A stretch of DNA of 64,000 nt from Xenorhabdus miraniensis (GTDB lineage Bacteria > Pseudomonadota > Gammaproteobacteria > Enterobacterales > Enterobacteriaceae): positions 1 through 64,000 of the forward strand of contig NZ_NITZ01000015.1 of the NCBI RefSeq assembly GCF_002632615.1, written 5' to 3'. A program made the position numbers and the translations under genes. Shown here piece after piece: positions 48,211 through 60,244 of this stretch (positions are counted from its first letter, which is position 1; every line of letters begins with the position of its first letter). The notes beneath the pieces are model-generated. The model searched no databases, was not told where the DNA came from, and was given only the letters and a program-made list of their open reading frames with translations.

Positions 48211-51200
48211 ATGCCTAAGTTTTTTATCGAGCGGCCAATCTTTGCATGGGTAATTGCAATTATCACCATGTTATCTGGCCTGCTGGCAATAATGAAATTA
48301 CCCGTGGAGCAATACCCCGCAATTGCACCACCTGCGATTTCTATTTCAACGTCTTACCCCGGAGCTGACGCGACAACAGTGCAGAATACTGTAACACAGG
48401 TTATTGAACAGAACATGAATGGCATCGATAACCTGGTGTATATGTCTTCCAGCAGCGATTCAGCTGGTCAGATGAATATCACGCTGACCTTTGAAGCGAA
48501 CACGGATCCAGATGTCGCGCAAGTACAAGTCCAGAATAAATTGCAATTGGCAATGCCCTTGTTACCGCAAGAAGTTCAGCAACAAGGGATCAGTGTTGAT
48601 AAAACCACCAGCTCATTTTTGATGGTGGCAGGTTTCATCTCTGAAGATGGTTCCATGACTCAAGATGACATTGCAGACTATGTTGGCGCCAATATCAAAG
48701 ACTCCTTGAGCCGTGTTACTGGCGTAGGTGAAACAACCCTGTTTGGTACACAGTATGCCATGCGCATCTGGCTCAAACCTGACAAATTGCTCAACTATAA
48801 AATGACCATCAGTGATGTCATTAGTGCGATTAAGGCTCAGAATAATCAGGTTGCAGCCGGGCAATTAGGCGGAACTCCTGCCATTCCGGGTCAGCGCTTA
48901 AATGCCTCAATCATCGCACAAACCCGTCTGAATTCGGCGGAAGAGTTCAGCAATATTTTGCTGCGTGTGAATCCCGATGGCTCACACATTAACTTAAGTG
49001 ATGTCGCCACCGTTGAGTTGGGCGCTGAAAGTTACAGTATTATTGGTCGGTTCAATGGCAAACCTTCAGCAGGGATCGGTATTAAACTTGCGACAGGTGC
49101 TAACGCATTAGATACCTCAAAAGCTGTCAAGAAAGCACTGGCTGAGATGTCGCCTTTCTTCCCACATGGGTTGACGGTTGTATATCCCTATGACACGACT
49201 CCATTCGTTAAAATTTCTATTTTCGAAGTGGTAAAAACATTGGCAGAAGCCATTTTGCTAGTGTTTGTCGTTATGTATCTGTTCCTGCAAAACTTCCGCG
49301 CAACCTTGATTCCAACCATCGCGGTTCCGGTCGTATTGCTTGGCACATTTGCCATTCTTGCTGCATTTGGCTATTCCATCAATACATTGACCATGTTTGC
49401 CATGGTGCTTGCTATCGGCTTGCTCGTGGATGATGCCATTGTTGTGGTGGAAAACGTCGAACGTGTGATGCAGGAAGAAGGGTTATCACCGAAAGAAGCC
49501 ACCAAAAAATCGATGGGGCAAATTCAAGGGGCACTTGTCGGTATTGCACTGGTACTGTCCGCGGTATTTGTCCCAATGGCATTCTTCGGAGGAGCGACAG
49601 GGGCAATTTACCGCCAGTTCTCAATCACCATTGTTTCAGCAATGGTGCTATCTGTGCTGGTAGCCTTAATTCTGACTCCTGCACTATGTGCTACCATGCT
49701 CAAACCTGTTGCTAAAGGCAGCCATGGCGCTCAGAAAGGTTTCTTTGGCTGGTTTAACCGCATGTTTGAAAAGTGCACCCATCATTATACCGATAGTGTT
49801 GGTCGGATGTTGCGTGCTACCGGGCGTTATCTGGTGATCTATGTCGTATTGATAGGCGGTATGGCCTGGATGTTTGACCGCATGCCATCTTCCTTCCTGC
49901 CAGAAGAAGATCAAGGTGTCTTATTGGCAATGGTTCAATTACCACCAGGCTCCACTCAGGAACAGACGCAGAAAGTATTGGATCAAATCAATGACTATTT
50001 CTATACCAAAGAAAAAGATGTTGTTAAATCTGCGTTTACAGTTAACGGCTTTGGTTTCGGTGGTCAGGGGCAAAATACCGGTCTGGCATTTGTCAGCTTA
50101 AAAGATTGGGAACTGCGTAAAGATGAAAAAGATAAGGTTCCAGCTATTGTGGCGCGAGCAAACGCGAATTTTGCTCAAATCAAGGAAGCTATCGTCTTTG
50201 CATTTAATATTCCTTCAATTGTAGAGCTGGGTTCTGCCAGTGGTTTTGACTTCCAATTAATTGACAAAGGAAACTTGGGGCATGAGGCACTGACAGCAGC
50301 ACGTAATCAATTACTTGGTATGGTTGCACAACATCCAGATATGCTCACGAGCGTTCGTCCTAATGGACAGGATGACACGCAGCAATACCGCATCCATATC
50401 GATAAAGAAAAAGCGGAAGCATTGGCTGTATCTACCACAAATATCAACACAACATTAAGTACGATGTTTGGTGGTACATATATCAATGACTTTATTGACC
50501 GCGGTCGTGTCAAAAAAGTCTATATCCAGTCTGACGCACATTACCGCATGTTGCCGAGTGATATCAGCAACCTATATGTCCGTAACTATCTTAGCCAAAT
50601 GGTGCCGTTTTCTGCATTCATAGACACATCAAAAGAACCTTGGGTTTATGGTTCTCCACGTCTGGAACGCTATAACGGTCTCCCTTCCATGGAAATCGTG
50701 GGTGAAGCAGCTTCAGGTAAAAGTACTGGTGACGCAATGGCTCTGATGGAGCAACTAGCATCACAATTACCACCTGGCATTGGCTATGACTGGACTGGAA
50801 TGTCTTATCAGGAACGCTTGTCTGGTAATCAGGCCCCGGCTCTATATGCGCTGTCATTGATTGTTGTCTTCCTTTGTCTGGCAGCACTTTATGAAAGCTG
50901 GTCTGTACCATTCTCAGTCATGCTGGTCGTTCCTCTCGGGATTATTGGTGCATTGTTAGCAACATCAATACGTGGCCTGGGCAATGACGTTTACTTTAAG
51001 GTTGGCTTGTTGACGACTATCGGATTATCCGCGAAGAACGCCATCCTTATCGTAGAATTCGCTAAGGATCTGATAGAGAAGGAAGGAAAGGGATTAATAG
51101 AAGCGACTTTAGATGCTGTCAGAATGCGTCTGCGCCCAATCCTAATGACATCTTTGGCCTTTATGCTTGGGGTTATGCCTCTGGTATTAAGCAATGGCGC

Positions 51201-51360
51201 AGGATCAGGAGCACAAAACGCCGTAGGAACCGGGGTACTGGGTGGCATGATTGCAGCTACATCGCTGGCAATCTATTTCGTTCCAGTATTTTTCGTTGTC
51301 ATTAAGCGTCGATTTACAAAGAAAAGTGAGGAGATTGAACAGATCTCAACCCATCACTAA
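48211..51360 (+). CDS. acrB: RND multidrug efflux transporter AcrB
   Basis: AcrB is the proton-driven inner membrane pump exporting drugs, bile salts and detergents through TolC. The 1049-residue protein matches E. coli AcrB in length and layout: 12 membrane segments and two large periplasmic loops. The proton-relay aspartates lie in [16 protein letters not shown] (D407, D408 region), with the relay lysine in segment 10. The phenylalanine-rich binding pocket ([11 protein letters not shown]) and EEDQGVL are present. A strong terminator follows. Confidence 0.98.
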   Translation: MPKFFIERPIFAWVIAIITMLSGLLAIMKLPVEQYPAIAPPAISISTSYPGADATTVQNTVTQVIEQNMNGIDNLVYMSSSSDSAGQMNITLTFEANTDPDVAQVQVQNKLQLAMPLLPQEVQQQGISVDKTTSSFLMVAGFISEDGSMTQDDIADYVGANIKDSLSRVTGVGETTLFGTQYAMRIWLKPDKLLNYKMTISDVISAIKAQNNQVAAGQLGGTPAIPGQRLNASIIAQTRLNSAEEFSNILLRVNPDGSHINLSDVATVELGAESYSIIGRFNGKPSAGIGIKLATGANALDTSKAVKKALAEMSPFFPHGLTVVYPYDTTPFVKISIFEVVKTLAEAILLVFVVMYLFLQNFRATLIPTIAVPVVLLGTFAILAAFGYSINTLTMFAMVLAIGLLVDDAIVVVENVERVMQEEGLSPKEATKKSMGQIQGALVGIALVLSAVFVPMAFFGGATGAIYRQFSITIVSAMVLSVLVALILTPALCATMLKPVAKGSHGAQKGFFGWFNRMFEKCTHHYTDSVGRMLRATGRYLVIYVVLIGGMAWMFDRMPSSFLPEEDQGVLLAMVQLPPGSTQEQTQKVLDQINDYFYTKEKDVVKSAFTVNGFGFGGQGQNTGLAFVSLKDWELRKDEKDKVPAIVARANANFAQIKEAIVFAFNIPSIVELGSASGFDFQLIDKGNLGHEALTAARNQLLGMVAQHPDMLTSVRPNGQDDTQQYRIHIDKEKAEALAVSTTNINTTLSTMFGGTYINDFIDRGRVKKVYIQSDAHYRMLPSDISNLYVRNYLSQMVPFSAFIDTSKEPWVYGSPRLERYNGLPSMEIVGEAASGKSTGDAMALMEQLASQLPPGIGYDWTGMSYQERLSGNQAPALYALSLIVVFLCLAALYESWSVPFSVMLVVPLGIIGALLATSIRGLGNDVYFKVGLLTTIGLSAKNAILIVEFAKDLIEKEGKGLIEATLDAVRMRLRPILMTSLAFMLGVMPLVLSNGAGSGAQNAVGTGVLGGMIAATSLAIYFVPVFFVVIKRRFTKKSEEIEQISTHH

Positions 51361-51373
51361 ATTCAACTATGTT

Positions 51374-51398
51374 AAAAGGCCACTTGTGTGGCCTTTTT
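51374..51398 (+). terminator. acrAB terminator
   Basis: AAAAGGCCAC / GTGGCCTTTT (51374-51383 with 51388-51397) with a TTGT loop and T-run is a standard rho-independent terminator. Confidence 0.95.
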
Positions 51399-51648
51399 AA
51401 ATGAAGCTGAATCAGTTCACACAACAAACCATCAACCTTACAATATTTACGTTAAAACACACCCATAAGCTAATCAAAATAAACACTTATGAAATCCGAG
51501 TTATGTTTAAAATCGGCATCTTTTTGTTTTTTATAATAAATAGAAGATAAATTGGTAACCTTGCTTGTTTTTCTTCTGATAACACCTTTAACGGTAAAAA
51601 GTGTTCCATCTCGATGGTGACATATGTAATAATGGCGCTATATTGATT

Positions 51649-51677
51649 TTGAAAGTCGCAACACAATCGCCTATAAT
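51649..51677 (+). promoter_or_regulatory. Near-consensus promoter upstream of tomB-hha
   Basis: TTGAAA (51649-51654) and TATAAT (51672-51677) are spaced exactly 17 bp. Transcription would start near 51684, about 318 bases before tomB. The gap from acrB to tomB (about 600 bp) is otherwise AT-rich with no gene I can support. A second TATAAT at 51939-51944 lacks a good -35. The long stretch may be an untranslated leader, an sRNA, or H-NS/Hha-bound control DNA. Confidence 0.6.
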
Positions 51678-52001
51678 GACTTCTGTGCTATTGCTACAGC
51701 ATCTACTGTATTAGCTTATTTCAATATATTTAACAGCATATGCAGATATGACTATCCTTTATAGTAGACTGTTAAGCTATAGTCCGAAATCAGGCTTTGC
51801 TAGAACTAAGCATTTTTGTCATAATTAAGCGTAAATTAGTCTTCTTTAAAAACCCTAGTTGGTCAGATACGCAATATAGGGCTTTAATATTAATAAATAA
51901 TAATCATGTTTTGATAGGCTCTATTCTAAAAGAATGACTATAATAAATAGCATGTATAAGCCTTAGTTCAAATAAGCTGCGCCTTGTTTACGGAGGTGAT
52001 T

Positions 52002-52370
52002 ATGGATGAATATTCACCAAGAAGATACGATATTGCTGAATTAAAATATTTATGTGAAAATTTAATTCATGAGGCACTTTCAGTCCTGAATCGTACTGAC
52101 AATCATTGGATTCATGATCTAAGTTCCGAAAAAAGCTTAAAATTAAACGAATTGATCGAACACATTGCAGCTTTCGTCTGGAGCTTTAAAATTAAATACG
52201 CAGATAACTACGATCTTAGTACCTTAATTGATGAGTATCTGGATGAAACATATAATTTATTTGGAAGTGATAAGATAAGCTTTCTTGAACTTACAAAGTG
52301 GCAAAAAACAAACGAACACTTAACTAACATTCTGTTACATGATTTGAATGCTTCTTTAAGCAAAACCTAA
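52002..52370 (+). CDS. tomB: Hha-toxicity modulator / biofilm regulator TomB
   Basis: TomB counteracts Hha and has been described as its antitoxin-like partner in biofilm control. The 122-residue protein begins MDEYSPRRYDIAELKYLCE and continues LNELIEHIAAFVWSFKIKY, matching E. coli TomB (YbaJ). GGAGGTGAT, an excellent ribosome-binding site, stands directly before this ATG, so the upstream in-frame TTG is rejected. It is followed by hha. Confidence 0.95.
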   Translation: MDEYSPRRYDIAELKYLCENLIHEALSVLNRTDNHWIHDLSSEKSLKLNELIEHIAAFVWSFKIKYADNYDLSTLIDEYLDETYNLFGSDKISFLELTKWQKTNEHLTNILLHDLNASLSKT

Positions 52371-52417
52371 TAAATATATTTCTAACTATTTTTTATACCA
52401 AATAAGATAAGGCGACT

Positions 52418-52621
52418 ATGACTAAAACTGACTATCTGATGCGTTTGAGAAAATGCACTTCTATTGAAACACTGGAACGCGTAATTGAAAAAAATAAATA
52501 TGAGCTCTCGGATGATGAACTTGAACTGTTCTACTCCGCTGCTGACCACCGTTTAGCCGAACTTACCATGAATAAACTCTATGATAAGATTCCATCGTCT
52601 GTTTGGAAATTTGTCCGCTAA
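52418..52621 (+). CDS. hha: Haemolysin expression-modulating protein Hha
   Basis: Hha is a small H-NS partner that silences horizontally acquired AT-rich genes. The 67-residue protein reads [19 protein letters not shown] and ends [12 protein letters not shown]; it is near-identical to E. coli Hha, lacking the first five residues. It lies 47 bp after tomB in the conserved pair. Confidence 0.97.
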   Translation: MTKTDYLMRLRKCTSIETLERVIEKNKYELSDDELELFYSAADHRLAELTMNKLYDKIPSSVWKFVR

Positions 52622-52704
52622 ACTGAAGTGATCAGATAGGAAGTGACCAAAGCCGGTAGCGATTATCGGCTGACGGGAATTAAAGTCAATGATGGGCTTA
52701 AAAC

Positions 52705-52818
52705 TGGTGAGGGCCCTGCCAGCGACATCCCGGCACACACATCCCTTGCTATGGCTGCTTCTTTCCAGACCTGACCAAGTTAACAAGTTAGCGTTGCGGG
52801 AGAACCAACAGAGCCCTC
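52705..52818 (-). ncRNA. ffs: 4.5S RNA of the signal recognition particle
   Basis: The minus strand reads GAGGGCTCTGTTGGTTCTCC, then GCAACGC, GGTCAGGTCTGGAAAGAAGC, CCGGGATG and a matching end GGCAGGGCCCTCACC, so the long rod of 4.5S RNA folds. This RNA binds Ffh and targets membrane proteins to FtsY. The GGAA tetraloop of domain IV is kept, while its closing pair is changed from C-G to U-A on both sides. Ends are inferred from the E. coli length (114 bases). An inverted repeat CGCTTC/GAAGCG (52828-52846) lies just upstream. Confidence 0.93.
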
Positions 52819-52846
52819 ATTGATATTCGCTTCCAATTGCGAAGCG

Positions 52847-53320
52847 GTCGACATTATCTTTCATACGTTATGAAATAGCAAGGAAACTTCATTTGAATGC
52901 TTATTTATTGAGCGCATGGGTGTGAAAATCGCCAAATAGACACAAATATGGCACATTCCCTATATACAGATAGATAAAGGAATAAACAAATACATTAAGT
53001 AACCTCAATAAATCACTTTTATATCATACAAAAAGCCAATAATTTAAAATATCAAATTAACTAAAATATCCCCTTTCTTTTCATGTCCGTCAAAACAAAA
53101 AACAGCCATACAAATCAACAAATAAACCAGAAAAACAATATCATCCGCATTATTTGACAAGCATTGATAAAATTAAACGTGATAATTCATCCCCAGAATA
53201 AAAAACATAATCATAAATTTTATTTACAAATTTATGAATTTATTTTCAAATAATTTAAAATTTATTAGCTGTAATCGTCGTTTATCCATTTTTTACACAC
53301 TTAAAAGGCAAAGGCATGTT
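52847..53320. other. AT-rich spacer between ffs and tesB
   Basis: I see no gene here. The sequence is rich in A and T with several poly-A stretches and no clear promoter or hairpin. The tesB frame stays open upstream to 53234 but without family similarity. Confidence 0.6.
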
Positions 53321-54175
53321 ATGAGCCAAGCATTACAAAACTTAATTAACTTAATACATCTGGAAAAGATAGAAGAGGGAATTTACCGAGGGCAAAGCGA
53401 GGATTTGGGATTTCCTCAAGTTTTTGGCGGACAAGTGATAGGCCAAGCGCTATATGCAGCAAAGCAAACCGTTGCTGATGATAGAATGATTCACTCCTTC
53501 CATAGCTATTTTTTACGCCCGGGAGATAGCAGTAAGCCTATCGTTTATGATGTCGAAATATTGCGTGATGGGAAAAGTTTTAGTGCTCGTCGTGTCAGTG
53601 CAATACAATATGGTCACCCTATTTTCTATATGACGGCCTCTTTCCAAAGTCATGAAGAAAGTTTCGAACACCAAAACACCATGCCAGTCGTTCCCCCTCC
53701 AGAAGAGTTAGAATCCCAAGAAGTAATAGCAAAAAAAATGGCTGACTCACTTCCCGCCAAACTAAAAAATGCTTTTTCTATACCTCCTCTGGAAATGAAA
53801 ATAATCAAACCTCACATCTTACCTAATCATTCCCCCAAAGCCCCTGTTCGTTATGTTTGGTTCCGCAGCAATGGGGAAATGCCAGAAGACCCATTCATTC
53901 ACAGCTGCTTACTAGGGTATGCTTCAGACTTCAATTTCCTACCAACATCATTACAGCCTCATGGCGTAGAATTTATGGGACGTAATATGCAAGTAGCCAC
54001 AATTGATCATTCAATGTGGTATCACCGCCCTTTTAGTATGAATGATTGGTCGCTCTATGCGATCGAGAGTCCATCAGCATCAGGAGCTCGTGGTTTTGTA
54101 CGCGGGCATATTTATACCCGTCAAGGTGTACTCATCGCTTCTACGGTTCAAGAAGGAGTCATCAGAAAGCTGTAA
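53321..54175 (+). CDS. tesB: Acyl-CoA thioesterase II
   Basis: TesB hydrolyses medium- and long-chain acyl-CoA in the cytosol. The 284-residue protein has two fused hot-dog folds. Conserved blocks are [41 protein letters not shown], and the C-terminal [12 protein letters not shown] with SARGFVRG-type ending ([12 protein letters not shown]). I chose the ATG giving MSQALQNL, as in E. coli; a further 29 upstream codons lack similarity. Confidence 0.96.
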   Translation: MSQALQNLINLIHLEKIEEGIYRGQSEDLGFPQVFGGQVIGQALYAAKQTVADDRMIHSFHSYFLRPGDSSKPIVYDVEILRDGKSFSARRVSAIQYGHPIFYMTASFQSHEESFEHQNTMPVVPPPEELESQEVIAKKMADSLPAKLKNAFSIPPLEMKIIKPHILPNHSPKAPVRYVWFRSNGEMPEDPFIHSCLLGYASDFNFLPTSLQPHGVEFMGRNMQVATIDHSMWYHRPFSMNDWSLYAIESPSASGARGFVRGHIYTRQGVLIASTVQEGVIRKL

Positions 54176-54283
54176 TGAATTAAATACACACTGTAAGCCG
54201 TAATAACAGAAATAAGTGCTGTATCATTGGAATTGCCCCGTTATTACGGCACGGCCCACAGTGTTCAAGGAAGAAAAGTATGA

Positions 54284-55564
54284 TCAGTTATAAGCGCTTT
54301 CACCATGTGAAGTAATATCCAACCCTTCCCTTTCTGATTCAATACTAATGCGTAATCCAACCAGTTTATCGGCAATCTTAAATGAAATATAAGCAGCCAA
54401 CGATGACCAAATAATACAAACTAATATACTAATCACCTGAATACCGAACTGCCGTAACATTGTCATTCCCTCAGGGAATCCTGTTCCACCTAAAATGGAC
54501 GCGGTAAAAACACTGGTCAACAAACAACCAACAATGCCACATACTCCATGCACACCAAAAACATCACAGACATCATCTGCACGTAACCACCGTTTCAGTA
54601 CGACCACTCCCCATAAACCAGCGACACCCGCAACCAACCCCATAATCAGTGCGCCACCGATACCAACCGTTGCCGCAGCAGGCGTAATTACCACTAAGCC
54701 TGAAATACACCCTGAACATGCTCCCAAAAGCGAAGGTTTCTGACGAAATAACCACTCAGAAATCACCCACGATAATACCGCCCCCGCTGTTGCTATTACA
54801 GTGTTCACGAATGCCAGTGCTGCAATGGCATTTACTGCACCAGCAGACCCCACATTGAACCCAAACCAGCCGATATAAAGGATCGCCATTCCAATAAACG
54901 TCATTGGTAAGTTATGGGGTTTAAACGCCTCTCGCCCAAATCCTGAACGCTTTCCTAGTAAATAAGCGCCAACCAGCCCTGCCGCTGCCGCATTAATATG
55001 AACGACCGTCCCACCAGCAAAATCCAAAGCACCATCTTCAGCGAGCCAACCTCCTCCCCACACCATATGCGCCATCGGAATATACGATACCGTCAGCCAT
55101 AACACGCTAAAAATCAATAATGCTGAAAAACGGATTCTCTCGCATAAAGCTCCCACCACCAAAGCAACAGTGATACAAGCAAATGCCCCCTGAAAAACAA
55201 CATGAATTAATTTATAGAACCCTCCATTCAGGTCAGTTATAGATATATTTTTCAGCATGACTTGATCTAATCCCCCCCAAAAACGGTTACCTGCCTCAAA
55301 AGTCATGCTGTAACCGTAGACAACCCAGAGCACACAAACCAATGAAAAACTAACAATCACCTGTGACATCAATGACAAAACATTTTTGCGGCGTAATAGC
55401 CCTCCATAGAACAGAGCAATTCCGGGTATCGTCATAAAAAGTACCAGTACAGTACTTATAAACATAAATACTGTATCCGCCTTATCAAGCGTTTTTTCCG
55501 CAGCAAAAGCAAATGAGGGAAAACTGACTGCAAGGCCAACTATGGATAAGAGTTTCTTGTTCAT
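54284..55564 (-). CDS. amtB: Ammonium transporter AmtB
   Basis: AmtB conducts ammonia/ammonium across the inner membrane as a trimer and is shut by unmodified GlnK. The 426-residue precursor has a cleavable signal sequence ending AFAA/EK and 11 membrane segments. The twin pore histidines lie in VVHINAAAAG and DVFGVHGVCG, and the substrate vestibule motif is MAHMVWGGGWLAEDG. It starts 14 bp after glnK and is transcribed with it. Confidence 0.97.
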   Translation of the reverse strand: MNKKLLSIVGLAVSFPSFAFAAEKTLDKADTVFMFISTVLVLFMTIPGIALFYGGLLRRKNVLSLMSQVIVSFSLVCVLWVVYGYSMTFEAGNRFWGGLDQVMLKNISITDLNGGFYKLIHVVFQGAFACITVALVVGALCERIRFSALLIFSVLWLTVSYIPMAHMVWGGGWLAEDGALDFAGGTVVHINAAAAGLVGAYLLGKRSGFGREAFKPHNLPMTFIGMAILYIGWFGFNVGSAGAVNAIAALAFVNTVIATAGAVLSWVISEWLFRQKPSLLGACSGCISGLVVITPAAATVGIGGALIMGLVAGVAGLWGVVVLKRWLRADDVCDVFGVHGVCGIVGCLLTSVFTASILGGTGFPEGMTMLRQFGIQVISILVCIIWSSLAAYISFKIADKLVGLRISIESEREGLDITSHGESAYN

Positions 55565-55578
55565 TTTTCACCTCCTAT

Positions 55579-55950
<372 letters not shown>

Positions 55951-55966
55951 TTACACAGGGATTGCG

Positions 55967-55982
55967 TGCAAGGGATATGCCA
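55967..55982 (-). promoter_or_regulatory. Sigma-54 promoter of glnK-amtB
   Basis: On the minus strand TGGCATATCCCTTGCA has GG and GC separated by 10 bases and fits the -24/-12 consensus. Transcription would start near 55957, about 40 bases before the glnK ATG. Confidence 0.92.
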
Positions 55983-56076
55983 AAAGTTAAAAGTAATATT
56001 TAATCAACATATTACTGAAGAGTATCTCTAAGGAAGGGATAAGAAAGGGGAGCAGCAAACATATCCGCTCCCCATA

Positions 56077-56093
56077 TGCACATTAAGCGTGCA
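56077..56093 (-). promoter_or_regulatory. NtrC-type activator site for glnK
   Basis: TGCACATTAAGCGTGCA is a dyad TGCAC-N7-GTGCA, the form of NtrC (GlnG) sites. It lies about 128 bp upstream of the expected glnK start, a usual enhancer distance, and overlaps the last codons and stop of mdlB. Confidence 0.75.
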
Positions 56094-57861
56094 CAGTTTC
56101 ATTCAAGATCTCACCAACCTGTTGGAGTTGGTACATTTGATAGTAGCGCCCACGCTGTGCCAGTAGCTGTTGGTGCCGCCCTTGTTCGACGATTGCACCA
56201 CGATGCAGCACGAGTATGGAATCAGCTTCAATAATGGTTGAAAGACGGTGAGCAATAACTACCAGCGTTGTTTGTTTACGGATTATCCCTAACGCTTTCT
56301 GCACTGATTGTTCCGTTCCCGAATCAATATTCGCGGTTGCCTCATCCAAAATAAGGATCTGTGGCGTTTGCACTAGAACCCTGGCCATTGCCAATAACTG
56401 TTTTTGCCCTGCAGAAAGGGTATTTCCTTGTTCTCCCAATACTGAATTCAAACCATCTGGTAAGCTATGAACAAATTCAGCTAATTGAACCATTTCCAGC
56501 ACTTCCCAAATTTTCTCTTCACTAATATCCCGCCCTAACGTGACATTGTCGAAAAATGAAGCAGCCAGAACCACAGGATCTTGCTGTACCATTGCCACAC
56601 CATTACGTAATACAGTATGAGAAAGCGAAGATACCGGACGCCCATCAAGATAAATTTCACCGTCTTGCCACGGATAGTACCCCATAATCAAATTTGCCAG
56701 AGTACTTTTACCGCTTCCCGTATGCCCAACCAAAGCCACGAATCCATGTGGGGGAACATGTAGGTTAATATCACTCAAGACACGCTTGTCACTTCGATAG
56801 GCAAAATTCAGATTTTCAATATCAATTCTTCCGCTAGCCAACGCTTCCAGATCACCCCCATACTGCTGCTGGGGACTATCCATAAGTTCAAAAACCCGCT
56901 CTCCTGAAACTATAGCTTGCTGTAATACTGATTGTTGTGCAGTCAACTCAATCAACGGTTCATTCAATCGGCCAAGGTAGTTGATAAAGGCGTACAATAC
57001 ACCTACGCCGATGATTTCGGACCCTTTCAGCCCAAACAGAAAAAGCAAACCGCATAATACTGCGGTAGAAAAAAAGCTCAATAATGGCCTCAATAAGATG
57101 CCATCTAACCGTAATGCCTGCATACGAGCTTGATAATGCGCTCGGTTGGTAGCCAGCATTTTTTCACCAAAACGTGCTTGCTGACGAAATTGCTGAATGA
57201 CGGTCATTCCATTAATGACCTCATTAAAACCATCATTAATGTCAGCCAAGTAGCCACGAACCCTTCTCACAATTGGAGTACTGAAGCGCTGATAAATTAC
57301 CATTACCAGCAATACAGCCGGAAATATTACTATTGCAACACACGCCATGCGCCAATCCAGAATAAACATAGCTATCAGCATCGCGCCAATCAATGCAATG
57401 CTGCGAAACACAGTAGGGATCACATTTACAAACAGATCATTAATAACTTCAGTATCATTTGTTACACGAGATATCAATTGACCCACAGGTTGAGTATCGA
57501 AAGCACTTAATGGCTGGCGTAATGCCGAGTTCATAACATCAGTACGAAGTTGCTGGACTACTCCCACCGATGCCTGATTAAAAAATAAAGTCTGATAATA
57601 ATGCAAAGCAGCCGAAACAAGTTGTAAGACTAAAAATACGGCTGCAAGACTAATGACTATATCCAGCGGCAAGTTTCCCGTTGCGACCATGTTGTCGATA
57701 AAATAGCTTACAAGCAGTGGCCCGCTCACTTCTGCCAATGCGGCAATCCATAACATCAGTACAGCAATTAGCATTGGTTTTCGATAATTTTTACTGTAAG
57801 AGAGCAAGCGCCTTAATGATGGCCAGAGCTTGCGCATATGAGTATTAGTCATTTTCCCCAT
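56083..57861 (-). CDS. mdlB: Heterodimeric ABC exporter subunit MdlB
   Basis: MdlB pairs with MdlA in a multidrug-type ABC exporter of the inner membrane; the substrate is unknown. The 592-residue protein has six membrane segments (about 30-310) and a nucleotide-binding domain with Walker [10 protein letters not shown], signature LSAGQKQ (rather than LSGGQ) and Walker [13 protein letters not shown] with the catalytic glutamate. The 5' end overlaps mdlA by 17 bp, so translation is coupled; inner ATG codons could also serve as start. Confidence 0.94.
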   Translation of the reverse strand: MGKMTNTHMRKLWPSLRRLLSYSKNYRKPMLIAVLMLWIAALAEVSGPLLVSYFIDNMVATGNLPLDIVISLAAVFLVLQLVSAALHYYQTLFFNQASVGVVQQLRTDVMNSALRQPLSAFDTQPVGQLISRVTNDTEVINDLFVNVIPTVFRSIALIGAMLIAMFILDWRMACVAIVIFPAVLLVMVIYQRFSTPIVRRVRGYLADINDGFNEVINGMTVIQQFRQQARFGEKMLATNRAHYQARMQALRLDGILLRPLLSFFSTAVLCGLLFLFGLKGSEIIGVGVLYAFINYLGRLNEPLIELTAQQSVLQQAIVSGERVFELMDSPQQQYGGDLEALASGRIDIENLNFAYRSDKRVLSDINLHVPPHGFVALVGHTGSGKSTLANLIMGYYPWQDGEIYLDGRPVSSLSHTVLRNGVAMVQQDPVVLAASFFDNVTLGRDISEEKIWEVLEMVQLAEFVHSLPDGLNSVLGEQGNTLSAGQKQLLAMARVLVQTPQILILDEATANIDSGTEQSVQKALGIIRKQTTLVVIAHRLSTIIEADSILVLHRGAIVEQGRHQQLLAQRGRYYQMYQLQQVGEILNETVHA

Positions 57862-59593
57862 CCAATGCGGCTTCTAATTGTTGGTAATGGTACATATCAA
57901 AATACCAACCTGATTGAGCGATAAGTTGCTTATGCCGCCCCTGCTGCGCAATCGTGCCATGTTGCATAACCAAAATATTATCTGCTTCCGTTAATGCAGA
58001 CAGCCGATGCGCACTGATAATAATGGTGCGATGCTGCCGCCATTGGCTGAGATTTTTCATGATTTGATGTTCTGTATGTCCATCAACCGCCGACAAGGCA
58101 TCATCGAGAATCAAAATCTCAGTATCCAACAACAAGGCTCTTGCGATGGATATACGCTGTTTTTGCCCACCAGAAAGCATGACACCACGTTCACCCACTT
58201 CAGTCTGATAACCTTGAGGCAATCGCAAAATATCATCATGTACATTTGCCAAGCGAGCAACTTCTTCTATTTGTTCTTGGGTTGCATCTGGCCGCCCTAA
58301 CGCAATATTGCCGGCAACCGTGTCTGAAAACAGAAAAGGCGTCTGGTTAACAATAGCCAATCGTGAACCCCACTCTTCCATTCGGAGAGAAGAGATATTC
58401 TGAGATTGAAAAAGAATTTCTCCATCGGTGACATCAAATTGTCGCTGTAACAAAGCCAGCAAAGTACTCTTTCCTGCACCCGTTGGGCCACACAACCCGA
58501 ATAATTGTCCGGGTTCCAGCTTGAAATGAATATTCCCTAAGACAGGCTTATCATTTTTGGGGTAAATAAAAGAGTTAATATTTGCTTGCAAGGTTCCCCG
58601 GCTTGGAGATAAAGACAAAGCGCCATCTTCAATCACCAGTGGCTCCTGCAACAGACTGCGGATACGCGTATACGCAGCACTGCCTCTCTCAACAATGTTA
58701 AACATCCACGCCAATGCCAGCATTGGCCAAATCATCAATCCCAGATACATAACAAAGCTGGTCAGTTCACCAAGGGTCATGGAACCATGCACAACCATCC
58801 AGCTTCCACCCCCTACAGCCAAGAGGTTTGCAACAGCAATGGTGATAAAAATCGTGGGGTCAAAACGTGCATCCACACGTGCTACATGCATATTTTTACG
58901 CCCAGCATCAATAGCGACTTCTTTAAACTGATTGGATTGCAGCTGTTCCAAGCCAAACGCTTTTATCATGCGAATGCTGGTTAAACTTTCTTGTGCGTGG
59001 TTATTTAAGGCAGAGAATGCCCCTTGCGCAGATTTAAAACGGTGATGCAGCTGATTGCCATAATGTTTAATTGCAAATGCCATGATAGGCATGGGCAGTA
59101 GTGATAACAACGTTAATTGCCAGCTGATTTGCACACTCATTACGATTAGGACAGCACATCCCATCACTAACGCATCAACTAAAGTAAGTACTCCCTCACC
59201 TGCCGCAAAAACAACTCTATCAACATCGTTTGTTGCGCGAGCCATAAGGTCGCCTGTTCGATGACGCAAATAAAACTCAGGATTTTGGCTACTCAGCCGC
59301 AGATAGAAATCACTGCGCAATTTAACCGCCAGCCGATAAGAGGCCCCAAACAGCCACACACGCCAGACATACCTCAATCCATAGATTGCCACCGCGATCA
59401 GCATCATCAGCCCCAACCAAATTAGTAGCTGGCTGGATGACATTGTTTTTGCACTAATGCCGTCAACAATAATTCCGACCAATCGAGGAGGAATCAGCTG
59501 TAGCACCGCAATGATGATGAGAAAAACAACAGCACCTAAATAACGCCGCCATTCACTAATAAAATACCAGCTTAATTGTGAAAATAATCTCAC
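57845..59593 (-). CDS. mdlA: Heterodimeric ABC exporter subunit MdlA
   Basis: The 582-residue partner of MdlB has six membrane segments and a nucleotide-binding domain: Walker [10 protein letters not shown], signature LSGGQKQR and Walker [13 protein letters not shown]. The residue after the Walker B aspartate is Asp, not the catalytic Glu. That is the usual sign of one degenerate ATP site in heterodimeric exporters and is also seen in E. coli MdlA. It is the first gene of mdlAB, after decR on the same strand. Confidence 0.95.
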   Translation of the reverse strand: MRLFSQLSWYFISEWRRYLGAVVFLIIIAVLQLIPPRLVGIIVDGISAKTMSSSQLLIWLGLMMLIAVAIYGLRYVWRVWLFGASYRLAVKLRSDFYLRLSSQNPEFYLRHRTGDLMARATNDVDRVVFAAGEGVLTLVDALVMGCAVLIVMSVQISWQLTLLSLLPMPIMAFAIKHYGNQLHHRFKSAQGAFSALNNHAQESLTSIRMIKAFGLEQLQSNQFKEVAIDAGRKNMHVARVDARFDPTIFITIAVANLLAVGGGSWMVVHGSMTLGELTSFVMYLGLMIWPMLALAWMFNIVERGSAAYTRIRSLLQEPLVIEDGALSLSPSRGTLQANINSFIYPKNDKPVLGNIHFKLEPGQLFGLCGPTGAGKSTLLALLQRQFDVTDGEILFQSQNISSLRMEEWGSRLAIVNQTPFLFSDTVAGNIALGRPDATQEQIEEVARLANVHDDILRLPQGYQTEVGERGVMLSGGQKQRISIARALLLDTEILILDDALSAVDGHTEHQIMKNLSQWRQHRTIIISAHRLSALTEADNILVMQHGTIAQQGRHKQLIAQSGWYFDMYHYQQLEAALDGEND

Positions 59594-59650
59594 ACACCTA
59601 TTCCCAAGGTAAAAAATGAAAGAGTTAACGTCTGCCTACCAAAGGCGACT

Positions 59651-60121
59651 TCATATTACTGAATCTGGTATCGGCAACGCCGTTGTATATTTTATCTTCT
59701 CCATAGCAAAGTTGGAGCTTACATCAATCAAACCAGAAATCCCATTCACCATGCGTTTATAAAATCGATCATAACTTTTCATATCAACAACTTCTACATG
59801 CATTAGGTAGTCATATTCGCCCGCCATGCGATAAAATGTTAAAACTTCCGGCATCTCTCTGATAAAAGATACAAACTGTTCATACCACTCACTGTTATGT
59901 TGCTGAGTCTTAATCATCACTATCACAGTCAGACTAAGCCCAAGTTTAGCGCCATTTATCAATGCCACTTTTCCAACAATATATCCTTCATCTTCAAGTC
60001 GCTTTAGCCGTTTCCAGCAAGGTGTGGAAGTCAGATTAACAGCTTCAGCCAGCGCATTCAGGGATAGACTACAGTCCTGTTGGAGCAGTTCCAGTAGCTT
60101 ACGGTCTATTTTATCTAGCAT
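59651..60121 (-). CDS. decR: Lrp/AsnC-family cysteine-responsive regulator DecR
   Basis: DecR (YbaO) activates cysteine-detoxifying genes when cysteine is high. The 156-residue protein has an AsnC-type helix-turn-helix ([24 protein letters not shown], with the conserved cysteine) and a RAM ligand domain ([15 protein letters not shown]). It is divergent from a cysteine synthase-like gene, matching the decR/cdsH arrangement of other enterobacteria. Confidence 0.94.
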   Translation of the reverse strand: MLDKIDRKLLELLQQDCSLSLNALAEAVNLTSTPCWKRLKRLEDEGYIVGKVALINGAKLGLSLTVIVMIKTQQHNSEWYEQFVSFIREMPEVLTFYRMAGEYDYLMHVEVVDMKSYDRFYKRMVNGISGLIDVSSNFAMEKIKYTTALPIPDSVI

Positions 60122-60209
60122 ATCTAAATCCTGTAGAAATATTTCCCAAATATAACGGATAATCTCAGAAAAATAATAATCTATTTCTCTAAATGTAAGG
60201 GTAATCTAT

Positions 60210-60224
60210 ATACCACTACGGTAT
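60210..60224. promoter_or_regulatory. Possible operator in decR-cdsH gap
   Basis: ATACC-ACTAC-GGTAT is a dyad 20 bp before the downstream ATG. It is a candidate DecR site or promoter element; no experimental site is known to me for comparison. Confidence 0.35.
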
Positions 60225-60244
60225 TATTATTCAGGGTCAATTTT

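Noticed and set aside
51503..51550. 15-codon hydrophobic frame (MFKIGIFLFFIINRR) after acrB
   Set aside because: No ribosome-binding site and upstream of the only good promoter in the gap; AT-rich sequence readily gives such frames.
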